DNA of 64,000 nucleotides from an uncultured Polaribacter sp. (GTDB taxonomy: Bacteria > Bacteroidota > Bacteroidia > Flavobacteriales > Flavobacteriaceae): positions 1 through 64,000 of the forward strand of contig NZ_CANMVP010000019.1 of the NCBI RefSeq assembly GCF_947501385.1, read 5' to 3'. The notes under the pieces were generated by a model. That model was not told where the DNA came from, did not search any database, and saw only the letters and a list, made by a program, of their open reading frames with translations. Within the stretch, counting starts at the first letter, position 1, and the number at the start of each line of letters is the position of its first letter. Position numbers and translations under genes: made by a program. Shown piece by piece: positions 55,374 to 63,728 of the stretch.

Positions 55374-58300
55374 TTAAAAACCAATATTTAATCCTAAAAT
55401 AAATGTGCGGCTTTGAGGATAAGAACCCTCATCTACTCCTTCTCTTAATCCACTGTATGAATTTACATCAGGATCAAAACCCGTATAACGCGTCCAAGTA
55501 ATTACATTTAAAGCAGAAGCGTATACTTCTACCTTTCTTAAGCCTAAATTATCAATCACAGTATTTGGTAAACTATATCTTAGGTTTACATTTTTCAATT
55601 TTATATAAGAACCATCTTCTACCCAACGACTTTGAATTCTGCTGTCTGACTGCAAAGGGTCATCTCTTACTGGTTTTGGAAAATTGGTGACATCTCCTTG
55701 GTTTCTCCATCTGTCTAGCGCATCTGTAGAAAGGTTGTTATACCTTACAACAGAGTTTCGCTGATGATTTATTTCACTATAAATATCGTTCCCATAAGAA
55801 TATTGCAAGAAGAAACCTAAACTAATGCCTTTATAAGAAAAATTATTGGTGATGCCTCCAAAGAAATCTGGTGTAGCATCTCCAATTATTTGTCTATCAT
55901 CATTATCAATAATATTGTTACCATCTACATCATCCCAAATAGGGTCTCCACCTTTGTAGATGGCACCTAATGCGCCATTTGTTACTTGGTCTACATTATC
56001 AGCATCACTTGCATAGACTCCATTAAATTTCCAACCATAAAAAGTACCTATTGGGCTTCCTTCTTTTAAAATATGATAGTTTCCATTTTGAATAAACCCA
56101 TTGGTTAATACATTGTCTGGAAGATCTGTTATTTTATTGCGGTTTGTACTAATATTAAAGTTGGTATCCCACTTAAAATCTCCCACTAAATTTCTAGAAT
56201 TTAACGTGAATTCAATACCTCTGTTTTCTATGCTCCCAATGTTTTGCGTTACAAAAGAAAACCCTGTTGTTCTAGGTATGGGTACATTAAATAGTAAATC
56301 ATCTGTTACTTTAAGGTATGCATCTGCAACAAGTGTTACTCTGTTGTTTAAGAAAGACAAATCTAACCCTATATTATACTGCGTAGTAGTTTCCCATGTT
56401 AAACCAGCGTTTGACATTACGGATGGAGATGCTCCAGAAAAATCTAAATAATTTGATCCAACAGCAAATTCTCCTTGAGCCGTATAATTTCCAATAGCCT
56501 CATTACCCGTTTGTCCTGCTGTTAAACGTACTTTTCCATCATTTAAAAAGTTTATATTTTCGAAAAAAGATTCATCAGAAAATCTCCACCCTAAAGCTAC
56601 AGATGGAAAATAACCAAATCTTTGATCTTTCCCAAATCTAGACGAACCGTCTGCTCTAAGATTGGCTTCAAATAGATACCTCCCTTTAAAATCGTAAGAA
56701 ACTCTACCAAAATAAGATAATAAAGAATGTTCTGTGGTAATATTTACTTCTTGGTTTGAAATAGTTCCTGCACCATTTAGCGTTATAATATTATCGCTTG
56801 AAAAGAAATCACCATCTAAACCCGTTCTTTCATATTGCCAGTTTTGAAAACTAAAACCTGCCAACGCAGAGAAGTTGTGATCTTCTTTGAACTGTTTATT
56901 ATAAGTCAGAATTGTTTCATTACCCCATGTTAAATTATTAATTGCTCTTACTTCACCACTATTATAACCTTCACGATAATCTAACGTAGCTGGGAGAAAT
57001 TTATCTTCTTTCATAGATAAAAAGTCTAAATTGATGTTACTTCTTAACTTAAGTCCTTCTAGAATGTTATATTCAGCATATTGATTGCCAATAATTCTGT
57101 TGGTTTTGTTGTTATTTGTGGCTAATTCTGCAAGTCCAACAGGGTTTCTTCTTCCAAATTGATATCCATTGTAAGAACCATCTGGTAAGTATAATGCAAA
57201 AATTGGGGGACGAATTAATAATTCTCTGATGATACTTAAGTTATTGGTACCTCCAGCATTGATTCTTTTATTGAAAGCATTTGTGTAAGAAATACTTTGA
57301 CCAAAAGTTAATTTTTCTGAAGCTTTAAAATCTACATTTAATCTAGAGGTAACTCTTCTATAATTAGAGTTTAAAATGATCCCATCTTGATTTAAGAATG
57401 AAGAACTCCAAGCATACTTAACGTTTTCTGAACCTCCTCTTACAGAAACATCTATTTTCTGCTGAGGAGCGGGTACCAACAATTCCTTTTGCCAATCTAC
57501 ATCGCCATTGTTTCTAGGATTTAAAGAATCTAAAACAATCCCATTGGGAATGTTTGGATTCTCCATATTATTATAGGAATCAATAATTACTGCTCTGTAC
57601 TGACTCGCATTTAAAACACTCAATTTTCTTGTGATCTCGCTGATACCTGTAAAAATATTAACGTCTATTTGTGTTTTTCCAGATTTTCCTCTTTTAGTAG
57701 TAATTAAAACCACGCCGTTTGCTGCTCTAGAACCGTATATTGCTGTTGAAGCGGCATCTTTTAGTATTTCTATAGATTCAATATCATTAGGATTGATATC
57801 TGCTAGTGGATTTAATCCAAAATTTTCGGTTCCATTTAGTGAAGACAGTGAATTTGATTCAATGGGAACACCATCTACCACGTAAAGTGGCGTGTTGCCC
57901 GAATTTAATGAAGAATTACCTCTAACTTTTATAGACATTCCTCCACCAGGAGCACCAGAATTTGAGACCACTTGCACACCCGCAGCTCTACCTTGCAAGG
58001 CAGATATAGGGTCTTGTAAACTGGTCTGAGTTATCTCTTCGCTATCTATAGAAACGATAGCACCTGTTATATTTCTTTTCTTTTTAACTCCGTATGCCAC
58101 AACAACCAATTCGTCAAGTACATTTAATGCTGGTGATAATTTTACATTAAAGAATTTTTTATTTCCAACAATGATCTCTAAGGAATCGTACCCTAAATAG
58201 GAAAATACTAAAACACTATTTGCAGATACTTCATTCATTTTAAAAGATCCATCAATTTCAGTAAGCACCCCAATATTAGATCCTTTAAGAATTACAGTAA

Positions 58301-58472
58301 CCTCTGCTATAGGTTCATTTGTAACCTCATCTATTACTTTGCCACTTATCGAAAAATCTTGCGATTGCAACTGCACAACAAAAAACAAAAACATAAAAAA
58401 TAAAACAGTTGATTTATTTACAAATTTCCAAGCTAAGAGATTTGAAAAAAGGTTTTGAGCTGATTTTTTCAT
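55374..58472 (-). CDS. SusC/RagA-family TonB-dependent transporter of the GlcNAc locus
   Basis: A 1032-residue importer. After a long N-terminus with signal helix (STVLFFMFLFFVVQLQSQ) comes the carboxypeptidase-like domain (SGKVIDEVTNEPIAEVTVIL), a TonB-box region (DELVVVAYGVKKKRNITG), the plug ending AAIYGSRAANGVVLITTKRG, and the barrel ending SRTFILGLNIGF. Transcription starts close upstream from a promoter with a LacI operator over its -33. It imports GlcNAc-containing oligosaccharides by inference from nagB and GH20 in the same operon. Confidence 0.95.
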   Translation of the reverse strand: MKKSAQNLFSNLLAWKFVNKSTVLFFMFLFFVVQLQSQDFSISGKVIDEVTNEPIAEVTVILKGSNIGVLTEIDGSFKMNEVSANSVLVFSYLGYDSLEIIVGNKKFFNVKLSPALNVLDELVVVAYGVKKKRNITGAIVSIDSEEITQTSLQDPISALQGRAAGVQVVSNSGAPGGGMSIKVRGNSSLNSGNTPLYVVDGVPIESNSLSSLNGTENFGLNPLADINPNDIESIEILKDAASTAIYGSRAANGVVLITTKRGKSGKTQIDVNIFTGISEITRKLSVLNASQYRAVIIDSYNNMENPNIPNGIVLDSLNPRNNGDVDWQKELLVPAPQQKIDVSVRGGSENVKYAWSSSFLNQDGIILNSNYRRVTSRLNVDFKASEKLTFGQSISYTNAFNKRINAGGTNNLSIIRELLIRPPIFALYLPDGSYNGYQFGRRNPVGLAELATNNNKTNRIIGNQYAEYNILEGLKLRSNINLDFLSMKEDKFLPATLDYREGYNSGEVRAINNLTWGNETILTYNKQFKEDHNFSALAGFSFQNWQYERTGLDGDFFSSDNIITLNGAGTISNQEVNITTEHSLLSYFGRVSYDFKGRYLFEANLRADGSSRFGKDQRFGYFPSVALGWRFSDESFFENINFLNDGKVRLTAGQTGNEAIGNYTAQGEFAVGSNYLDFSGASPSVMSNAGLTWETTTQYNIGLDLSFLNNRVTLVADAYLKVTDDLLFNVPIPRTTGFSFVTQNIGSIENRGIEFTLNSRNLVGDFKWDTNFNISTNRNKITDLPDNVLTNGFIQNGNYHILKEGSPIGTFYGWKFNGVYASDADNVDQVTNGALGAIYKGGDPIWDDVDGNNIIDNDDRQIIGDATPDFFGGITNNFSYKGISLGFFLQYSYGNDIYSEINHQRNSVVRYNNLSTDALDRWRNQGDVTNFPKPVRDDPLQSDSRIQSRWVEDGSYIKLKNVNLRYSLPNTVIDNLGLRKVEVYASALNVITWTRYTGFDPDVNSYSGLREGVDEGSYPQSRTFILGLNIGF

Positions 58473-58505
58473 AAATTAAATATTTATTTTGAGTGTAATT
58501 TTCAT

Positions 58506-58547
58506 CAAATATAATAAAATACTTTTATTATGCAAACGTTTGCATAA
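58506..58547 (-). promoter_or_regulatory. Promoter and LacI operator of the second susC operon
   Basis: TTATGCAAACGTTTGCATAA (58528-58547) is a perfect 20-bp palindrome with the core of 47927-47938. On the minus strand its TTTG forms the -33, 19 nt from TATATTTG (plus CAAATATA, 58506-58513). The geometry is the same as at the symporter promoter. Confidence 0.82.
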
Positions 58548-58579
58548 TATTTAACTAAATATAGAATTATATTTATCTC

Positions 58580-58914
58580 AAACCCGTTGTGCATTTTGAT
58601 AAATTCTGTCAATTCGAGACCCAAGAAAAAATTTTTATCAAGCGGTTGGAATGACGTAATGTCTCCTCGAGCGCAGTCGAGAGGTTTTAATGAGGTCTCG
58701 ACTGCGCTCGACCAGACATATATTAATAATCTGTAAAACAGTAACTTAAAAGCTATGTCAATGGTAGTGAATTTCACGATTGAAATGAGTGAAATTTGTA
58801 TCGAGAATAAGAATTTTCGTTTCTAAACTAGTTCTCTATACAATTTTTTTTATCAAAAAATCACTTGAACTGATATTTTGGAATATATTTAAACTCAAAA
58901 TGCACAACGGGTTT
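58580..58914. mobile_element. MITE-like element with 20-bp terminal inverted repeats
   Basis: AAACCCGTTGTGCATTTTGA (58580-58599) and its exact reverse complement (58895-58914) bound a 335-bp AT-rich segment with no credible gene. ATCTC occurs on both sides (58575-58579 and 58915-58919), as a 5-bp target duplication would. It contains a 16-bp-arm hairpin (58667-58712). Transposase would have to be supplied in trans. Confidence 0.72.
58667..58712. repeat. Hairpin repeat CGAGCGCAGTCGAGA inside the MITE-like element
   Basis: TCGAGCGCAGTCGAGA faces TCTCGACTGCGCTCGA with an intervening GGTTTTAATGAGG segment. The GC-rich unit stands out from its AT-rich surroundings and looks like a dispersed flavobacterial repeat that may have inserted into the element or been captured by it. 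Confidence 0.6.
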
Positions 58915-58970
58915 ATCTCAAATAAAAAGTTTCAACAAAAAGATATCTCTAAAACTGACTGACAGTAAAT

Positions 58971-59169
58971 ATGGGTACAGAAATTTATTTTCCAACACCT
59001 TATCCTAAACTTACCTTCTATCAAGACAAATTAGTTCAAATTTGGACGGTTATAAAAGATGGATTGCATGAATAAAATGAAAAATTATTTTACTTTTTAC
59101 AGAAACTCACTCGAAGAAAACTCGATTAGCAATATTTGGATTAGCAATCAAGACGAAGAAAAAATTTAA
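58971..59169 (+). pseudogene. Possible gene remnant: two tiny consecutive ORFs
   Basis: ATG 58971 opens a 34-codon ORF (MGTEIYFPTPYPKLTFYQDK and on, stop 59073-59075). Directly after it, ATG 59077 opens a 30-codon ORF (MKNYFTFYRNSLEENSISNI and on, stop 59167-59169). The composition is protein-like, but neither resembles a family I know. They may be debris of a gene disrupted near the MITE-like element. The rest of 58915-59279 shows nothing. Confidence 0.3.
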
Positions 59170-59279
59170 GTTTATGACAATCTTTATCTTATGATATCAC
59201 TCCCGAAATCGTTAAGAATATGACAGTCAAGAACCCTGCGTTATGGGTTTATAACTAAGATTAGACTTAGAAGCAAAGT

Positions 59280-60059
59280 TTATATTTCTTCGTAAATCTT
59301 TTTAACAAATTCTGAATCGTATTTTTTTTCAAGTTTTCTGATGATAAAATGCCCTTTGGCCATGTCTTGAAAATGATTCATAAATATGGTATTTATCAAT
59401 GCTCCACCCGCTGCTCCAACTATTGGAATGGCTTGTCCAGCCATTTTTTCTGCAATTTGTATGCTAAATCTTTCTGCAATTTTTGTAATTAGTTTTAAAA
59501 TAATGGGTGCACCTTCTTCAACAATTCCTTTTTCAGTAATAAATTTCGCAACTTCAGAAACTGATTTTGCCAACAATGCTTTTATTGCGTAATACCCTGT
59601 TTCTGTGCCATCATCTAATTTAGAGGTTCCTCCAAGCGCAAAAACTTCTAAGCAGGCAAGTTTTGTTTCAATGGTATGAATTGATTCTCCTTGTTCTCTA
59701 GAGATATCTGCAATAGACCGCAACATGATTGTTGTTGAAATGGGCAGTTCTATAGCCAAACCGGCTAATCCAAAGAAGCCTCCAACACCTCCACTTGCTG
59801 CCACAGCAATTTTATGAACTGCATTAGAAGATTTTTTCATAGGATGGTCTTTCATCGTAAATATGGCTCCGTTTGCAGCTTTAAGCAATGATTTTTGAGC
59901 GACCTCTCCTAATTTGTCGCTCCACTTTTTAGGCAGGCTTTCGAATCCTCTTTCTATAGGATCTCCGATTAAATTGGTAATTTTTGCAGCTAAATCAGGG
60001 TTTTCTAGCAGTTTTTTTGCACTTCTTATTTCTTCTAAATCATTTTCCGTAATATGCAT
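59280..60059 (-). CDS. EcsC family protein
   Basis: A 259-residue protein matching the EcsC family: an N-terminal helical part (IRSAKKLLENPDLAAKITNLIGDPIE), a Gly/Ala-rich membrane-associated centre (VAASGGVGGFFGLAGLAIELPISTTIMLRSIADISREQG in pieces) and a second Gly-rich stretch (AIPIVGAAGGALINTIFMNHF). The function of the family in Gram-negatives is not established. It stands alone, with a terminator 315 bp upstream that belongs to the next gene. Confidence 0.85.
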   Translation of the reverse strand: MHITENDLEEIRSAKKLLENPDLAAKITNLIGDPIERGFESLPKKWSDKLGEVAQKSLLKAANGAIFTMKDHPMKKSSNAVHKIAVAASGGVGGFFGLAGLAIELPISTTIMLRSIADISREQGESIHTIETKLACLEVFALGGTSKLDDGTETGYYAIKALLAKSVSEVAKFITEKGIVEEGAPIILKLITKIAERFSIQIAEKMAGQAIPIVGAAGGALINTIFMNHFQDMAKGHFIIRKLEKKYDSEFVKKIYEEI

Positions 60060-60444
60060 TCAATTTTTAGTTTTTGAAAGAATAGTTTTATAGGCCTGCT
60101 TTTTTTAGCAGTTTCTATATATCTACTGTATGTTCACGTTCAAAAATACCAAAAATTACTCTTTCAACCCAATTCTACTTTTGCCATTGTGCTCTTTACA
60201 TAAAGGCGATTTTTTTTTATCGGGTATACACAAATCATCATTTTCCTTTTTTGGGCTTTTATAGAGCATCTTTTTTTACTCTTTTACTTACTCTTAAAAC
60301 TACTCTCTTGAAGCAAAGAATTCTTTATACGATTTTACTTCTAAAAAAACTGTGTGGTTATTTTTAAGCTACTAAAAACCCCCATTGAATTTATTCAATG
60401 GGGGTTTTACTTTTTCTAATTCACAGTTCTAACCAAACTTTTTT
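60060..60444. other. Long intergenic region with bidirectional terminator
   Basis: AT-rich, with several T-runs but no credible ORF. The only clear structure is the hairpin at 60375-60408. The promoter of the EcsC gene should lie here, but I could not find a clear -7 match. Confidence 0.5.
60375..60408. terminator. Strong bidirectional terminator
   Basis: AAAACCCCCATTGAAT (60375-60390) and ATTCAATGGGGGTTTT (60393-60408) are perfect 16-bp arms around TT, with A- and T-runs at both ends. It terminates the gene to its right (minus strand) and would also stop plus-strand transcripts. Confidence 0.9.
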
Positions 60445-60885
60445 TTAACTTTCCTTTCTCAATCTCAATTTTACAATTCCATTTAAAATAGCACTTTTTT
60501 GTGTTTCTAACGTATCTCTTAATCTTAAAGGCAAATCTTTTCTATTTAAAATATCATTATAATCTTTTAAAGAGTTTTTTTCACTTTCAATAATTTCATC
60601 AATAACCATTGTTAAACCAGTTGTATTTAAAATAGACTTCGGGTTTACCCATCTACTAATTTCTCTTCTATTTTTTGAAGATTGTCTAACAGGAACAGCG
60701 TTAATTTGCAAAAAACACTGTTTCAATTCTAAAGTATAATTATTTCTTTCAGAATATTTCAAATTAGAAATAGATTGTATGAGCGGGTTAGTTGTATTTT
60801 TTGCTATTTTATAATAGCCTAATTCTGAATCAATAGAATTTTCTAAAATACAATCTAACTTACTAAACAATTCTTCACCTTTCAT
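60445..60885 (-). CDS. DUF2383/PA2169-like four-helix protein
   Basis: A 146-residue, all-helical protein. The pattern DCILENSIDSELGYYKIAKN, ERNNYTLELKQCFLQI, RWVNPKSILNT, DEIIESEKNSLKDYNDILNRKDLPLRLRDTLETQ in pieces, matches DUF2383 (PA2169 family), which has a ferritin-like four-helix bundle of unknown function often linked to stress. No signal peptide. It is followed by the strong terminator at 60375 and is divergent from the AraC-BLUF gene. Confidence 0.6.
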   Translation of the reverse strand: MKGEELFSKLDCILENSIDSELGYYKIAKNTTNPLIQSISNLKYSERNNYTLELKQCFLQINAVPVRQSSKNRREISRWVNPKSILNTTGLTMVIDEIIESEKNSLKDYNDILNRKDLPLRLRDTLETQKSAILNGIVKLRLRKES

Positions 60886-61053
60886 TTTTATAAATACTTA
60901 CCAGTTTGAATTAAAATTTATGACAAAACTATTCTATAGACATTATATTGCTTAACAATTAAAAGGAAAAATTTAACACAAATGGGCTAAAAAAAACGCT
61001 TGTAATTAGAGTAAATTTATTTAAAAAACCGTAAAAAAGTCAATAATATCAAG

Positions 61054-61073
61054 GTAAATCGTTAATGATTTAC
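61054..61073. promoter_or_regulatory. Dyad upstream of the AraC-BLUF gene
   Basis: GTAAATC (61054-61060) and GATTTAC (61067-61073) form a perfect inverted repeat around GTTAAT, 34 bp upstream of the -7 element. It could be an autoregulatory site, but nothing identifies the binder. Confidence 0.4.
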
Positions 61074-61106
61074 TCTATTCTGTTACTAAATACTTTCATA
61101 TCGAAA

Positions 61107-61114
61107 TATATTTG
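61107..61114 (+). promoter_or_regulatory. -7 element of the AraC-BLUF gene
   Basis: TATATTTG matches TAnnTTTG and lies 14 bp before ATG 61128. The predicted leader is therefore very short. This supports the 61128 start over the upstream ATG at 61065, which precedes the promoter. Confidence 0.65.
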
Positions 61115-61127
61115 TACCAAAAAATTT

Positions 61128-62585
61128 ATGTTGATAAACACTTTAAACGCTATTGATTCTTTAAGAAGTATTTCTGCAAAACTAAATGGTAATTTTGTAG
61201 AGAGTAGCTATGGAGGTTTCTTGACATTCAAAAATAATTGTGGCAAAGGTACTGCAAAAGCATTTCAACTATTTTCAGGTTTAGAAGTTGTAACTGTAAA
61301 TATTCAGTCTGAAAAACAAATAGTTTTAGAAAATCTCTATACTGGAAAAAACTGCTTGCATTTTATCTTTTGTGCTGAAGGAAACCTCTTTCATCATTTT
61401 GATGATAGTTTAGAAAAACAAACCATTAGTAGGTTACAAAACGTAATTGTAGAAAGTTACCAAAACAGGTCTAGTAAAATAGTTATCGAAAAAAATGCTA
61501 AAGTTAAATTCAGCATCATAACTATTGTCGAAATTGATACACTTTCTACTGAAATGAATATTGGAAGTAAGCTCTCTGAATTGCTTTCTAACGTTTTATC
61601 TAATTTAAACAAAACTGAAGAGTATGCTTATTTTGGTGAAATTTCTAACAAAGCTGCAGTGCATGTAGAAACACTAATTAACACCAACTTATCTGGTTTG
61701 TCTAACATTTTAATAAATGAGGCGGCGGTTTTTAAAATTTTGGCAGAGCAGTATTCAAGTCATAGTAAAGACATCGAATCTTTAGATAATCTGAATCCTT
61801 TATCTAAGTGCGATACTTTAAAAATTATTCAGCTAAGTGAATATATCAGTCATAATTTAAGTGAAAACATTTGTTTAGACAAACTTTGTGATTTAAGTGG
61901 TTTGAATAAAAAGAAAATTCAAAAAGGATTTCAATTCTTTTTTGATGAAACTGTAAATAAATTTATTTCGAACTTAAGAGTTTTAAAAGCAAAAGAGCTT
62001 TTAGAAAATTCTGACCATACTGTTTCTGAAATTGTTTATAAAATAGGGTTGAATAGCAGAAGCTATTTCTCTAAAATATTTTACAACAAATACGGTTTAT
62101 TGCCAACAGAATATAGAAAATACCATCACATTGCAAACCCAACTTTTGAGATTGTTTATTCGTCTAAAGCAAAAGAAAACATTACCAAAGAAGATTTACA
62201 AAGCATTTTAGACCCTTCTAAAAAGAAGAATGAATCTTTAGGAATTTCTAGTTGTTTGGTCTATCATAAAAATTCGTTCTATCAAATCTTAGAAGGTCCT
62301 AAAAAAGAAGTGCTCAACTTAGTAGAAAAGATTAAAAAAGACGAAAGAAATAGTAATCTATCTGTTTTATACAGTGGTATAAAATCTGGTAGAACTTTTA
62401 AAGAATGGAGCATGTCTTTGGTGCAAGGGGAATTTTCAATCGATGGTAAGCCAGAAGATAATTTCGATGCTTTTAAAGTAGATTTTTTACCTCATACAGA
62501 TATGAAAAATCTGTTAGCGATAAAATACATGTGGGAAAAAGCTAGAAATTATTTAATTGTACAACAACAAAGAACTTATTCTTAG
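61128..62585 (+). CDS. AraC-family regulator fused to a C-terminal BLUF photoreceptor domain
   Basis: A 485-residue protein from ATG 61128. An unassigned N-terminal sensory domain (about 1-220) is shared with the neighbouring AraC protein. Two AraC HTHs lie at about 232-335 (ENICLDKLCDLSGLNKKKIQKGF; VSEIVYKIGLNSRSYFSKIFYNKYG in pieces). The C-terminal BLUF domain lies at about 340-440 (FEIVYSSKA, NESLGISSCLVYHKNSFYQILEGP, TFKEWSMSL). Flavin-site residues are Tyr344, Asn368, Gln386, Trp427 and Met429, with offsets 24, 42, 83 and 85 from the Tyr. These equal the spacing in AppA (Tyr21, Asn45, Gln63, Trp104, Met106). It is thus likely a functional blue-light sensor with transcriptional output. 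Targets are unknown. Confidence 0.88.
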   Translation: MLINTLNAIDSLRSISAKLNGNFVESSYGGFLTFKNNCGKGTAKAFQLFSGLEVVTVNIQSEKQIVLENLYTGKNCLHFIFCAEGNLFHHFDDSLEKQTISRLQNVIVESYQNRSSKIVIEKNAKVKFSIITIVEIDTLSTEMNIGSKLSELLSNVLSNLNKTEEYAYFGEISNKAAVHVETLINTNLSGLSNILINEAAVFKILAEQYSSHSKDIESLDNLNPLSKCDTLKIIQLSEYISHNLSENICLDKLCDLSGLNKKKIQKGFQFFFDETVNKFISNLRVLKAKELLENSDHTVSEIVYKIGLNSRSYFSKIFYNKYGLLPTEYRKYHHIANPTFEIVYSSKAKENITKEDLQSILDPSKKKNESLGISSCLVYHKNSFYQILEGPKKEVLNLVEKIKKDERNSNLSVLYSGIKSGRTFKEWSMSLVQGEFSIDGKPEDNFDAFKVDFLPHTDMKNLLAIKYMWEKARNYLIVQQQRTYS

Positions 62586-63613
62586 TAGAAACGAACTTTA
62601 GACAATCTAGAACCTCTATATTTAGAAGGACTTACACCATAACGTTCTTTAAAAATTTTAGACAGGTAGCTATTGCTAAGTATACCTACTTTATCTGCAA
62701 TTTCTCCTATTGAAAAATTTGTTTTTTCGAGCAATTCTCTAACTTCTGTCAAACGTTTATTTCTAATAAAATCGTGTACAGAGCAGTTGTAATAATCTTT
62801 AAAAATTTTCTGAATTTTTGTTTCTGAAAGGAGATGATTGTTAGCAATAACATCTATGGTTGGCAATTCGCTTAAATTCTCTTCTATAAAATCAGAGATT
62901 TCTAGAACCGTATCTACGTCTTCTACACTTAGATTATGAAGATGTTCACTATGTTTTTCTCCTAAATAGGTTTCTAAAGTATCTGAAAGAATGCTATACG
63001 TTAAACCTTCTTTGTAAAGAGAACCTATAAAACCCTTTTTTTTATTGGTAGTAATTTTATTAATCAATTCGAAGATTTCTGCACCAAATAAATATTTAAA
63101 AAAGAACGGATTTATGGCTTTTACATCTCTTAAAAGAGTATTTAAGTCGTCATTTAAATCAAATTTAAAAGATTTTAGCTTGTGCTCAAACAAGTTTCTG
63201 TTCAATTCTAAACTAAAAATCACAATATTTTTATTCTTTGGAATTTTAAAAGAATGGTGCTTATCTATAGAACTTCCTATAATGGCACCACTATATTTAT
63301 CTATGCCTTCAAAAGTGGCTTCTTGATTAAATTTATGATAAAACTTATCGCCTAAATTAAATACAAATTTTAACGGATTCACTTTGTGCTTCTCCATTTC
63401 AATTACAAAATCTTCTTTAAAATTATAAGAAGTTTCTAAAATTCCTAAACCAGATGCAAACTGTGTTGCTTTTAAAAAACCTGAACCAATATCATCTGGT
63501 ATGGTTAGTTTTGTAATGTTATGCTCTTCTAAACAAAGCACATTCATCTTTTTTGCAACACCTTTTACAAGATCTTCTACATATAAGTCTTCAATAGTAA
63601 CTTTTTTAGTCAT
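62582..63613 (-). CDS. AraC-family regulator, paralogue without BLUF
   Basis: A 343-residue protein with an N-terminal domain related to that of the AraC-BLUF protein (GFLKATQFASGLGILETSYNF here, GTAKAFQLFSGLEVVTVNIQ there) and a C-terminal AraC HTH pair (LPTIDVIANNHLLSETKIQKIFKDYY; IGEIADKVGILSNSYLSKIFKERYG in pieces). It ends YRGSRLSKVRFY, right after the HTH, with no BLUF. The two genes converge and their stops overlap by 4 bp. Mutual regulation through antisense overlap or shared targets is possible. Confidence 0.85.
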   Translation of the reverse strand: MTKKVTIEDLYVEDLVKGVAKKMNVLCLEEHNITKLTIPDDIGSGFLKATQFASGLGILETSYNFKEDFVIEMEKHKVNPLKFVFNLGDKFYHKFNQEATFEGIDKYSGAIIGSSIDKHHSFKIPKNKNIVIFSLELNRNLFEHKLKSFKFDLNDDLNTLLRDVKAINPFFFKYLFGAEIFELINKITTNKKKGFIGSLYKEGLTYSILSDTLETYLGEKHSEHLHNLSVEDVDTVLEISDFIEENLSELPTIDVIANNHLLSETKIQKIFKDYYNCSVHDFIRNKRLTEVRELLEKTNFSIGEIADKVGILSNSYLSKIFKERYGVSPSKYRGSRLSKVRFY

Positions 63614-63697
63614 TCTTCCTCAGAGAATTTACCGCAATATAATTCTTTCTGATATGAATCCAATTAAAAAAATTATGATCTTAGATATTTTCTTTTA

Positions 63698-63705
63698 TAT
63701 CTTTG
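63698..63705 (+). promoter_or_regulatory. -7 element of the HupE/UreJ-like gene
   Basis: TATCTTTG, matching TAnnTTTG, 23 bp upstream of ATG 63729. Confidence 0.55.
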
Positions 63706-63728
63706 AAATTCCTCTAAAGATTATAATA

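Noticed and set aside
58505..58777. A 90-codon minus-strand ORF
   Set aside because: It spans the susC promoter and operator and the MITE-like element, including its hairpin repeat. The translation (for example VETSLKPLDCARGD) is what such repeats give by chance.
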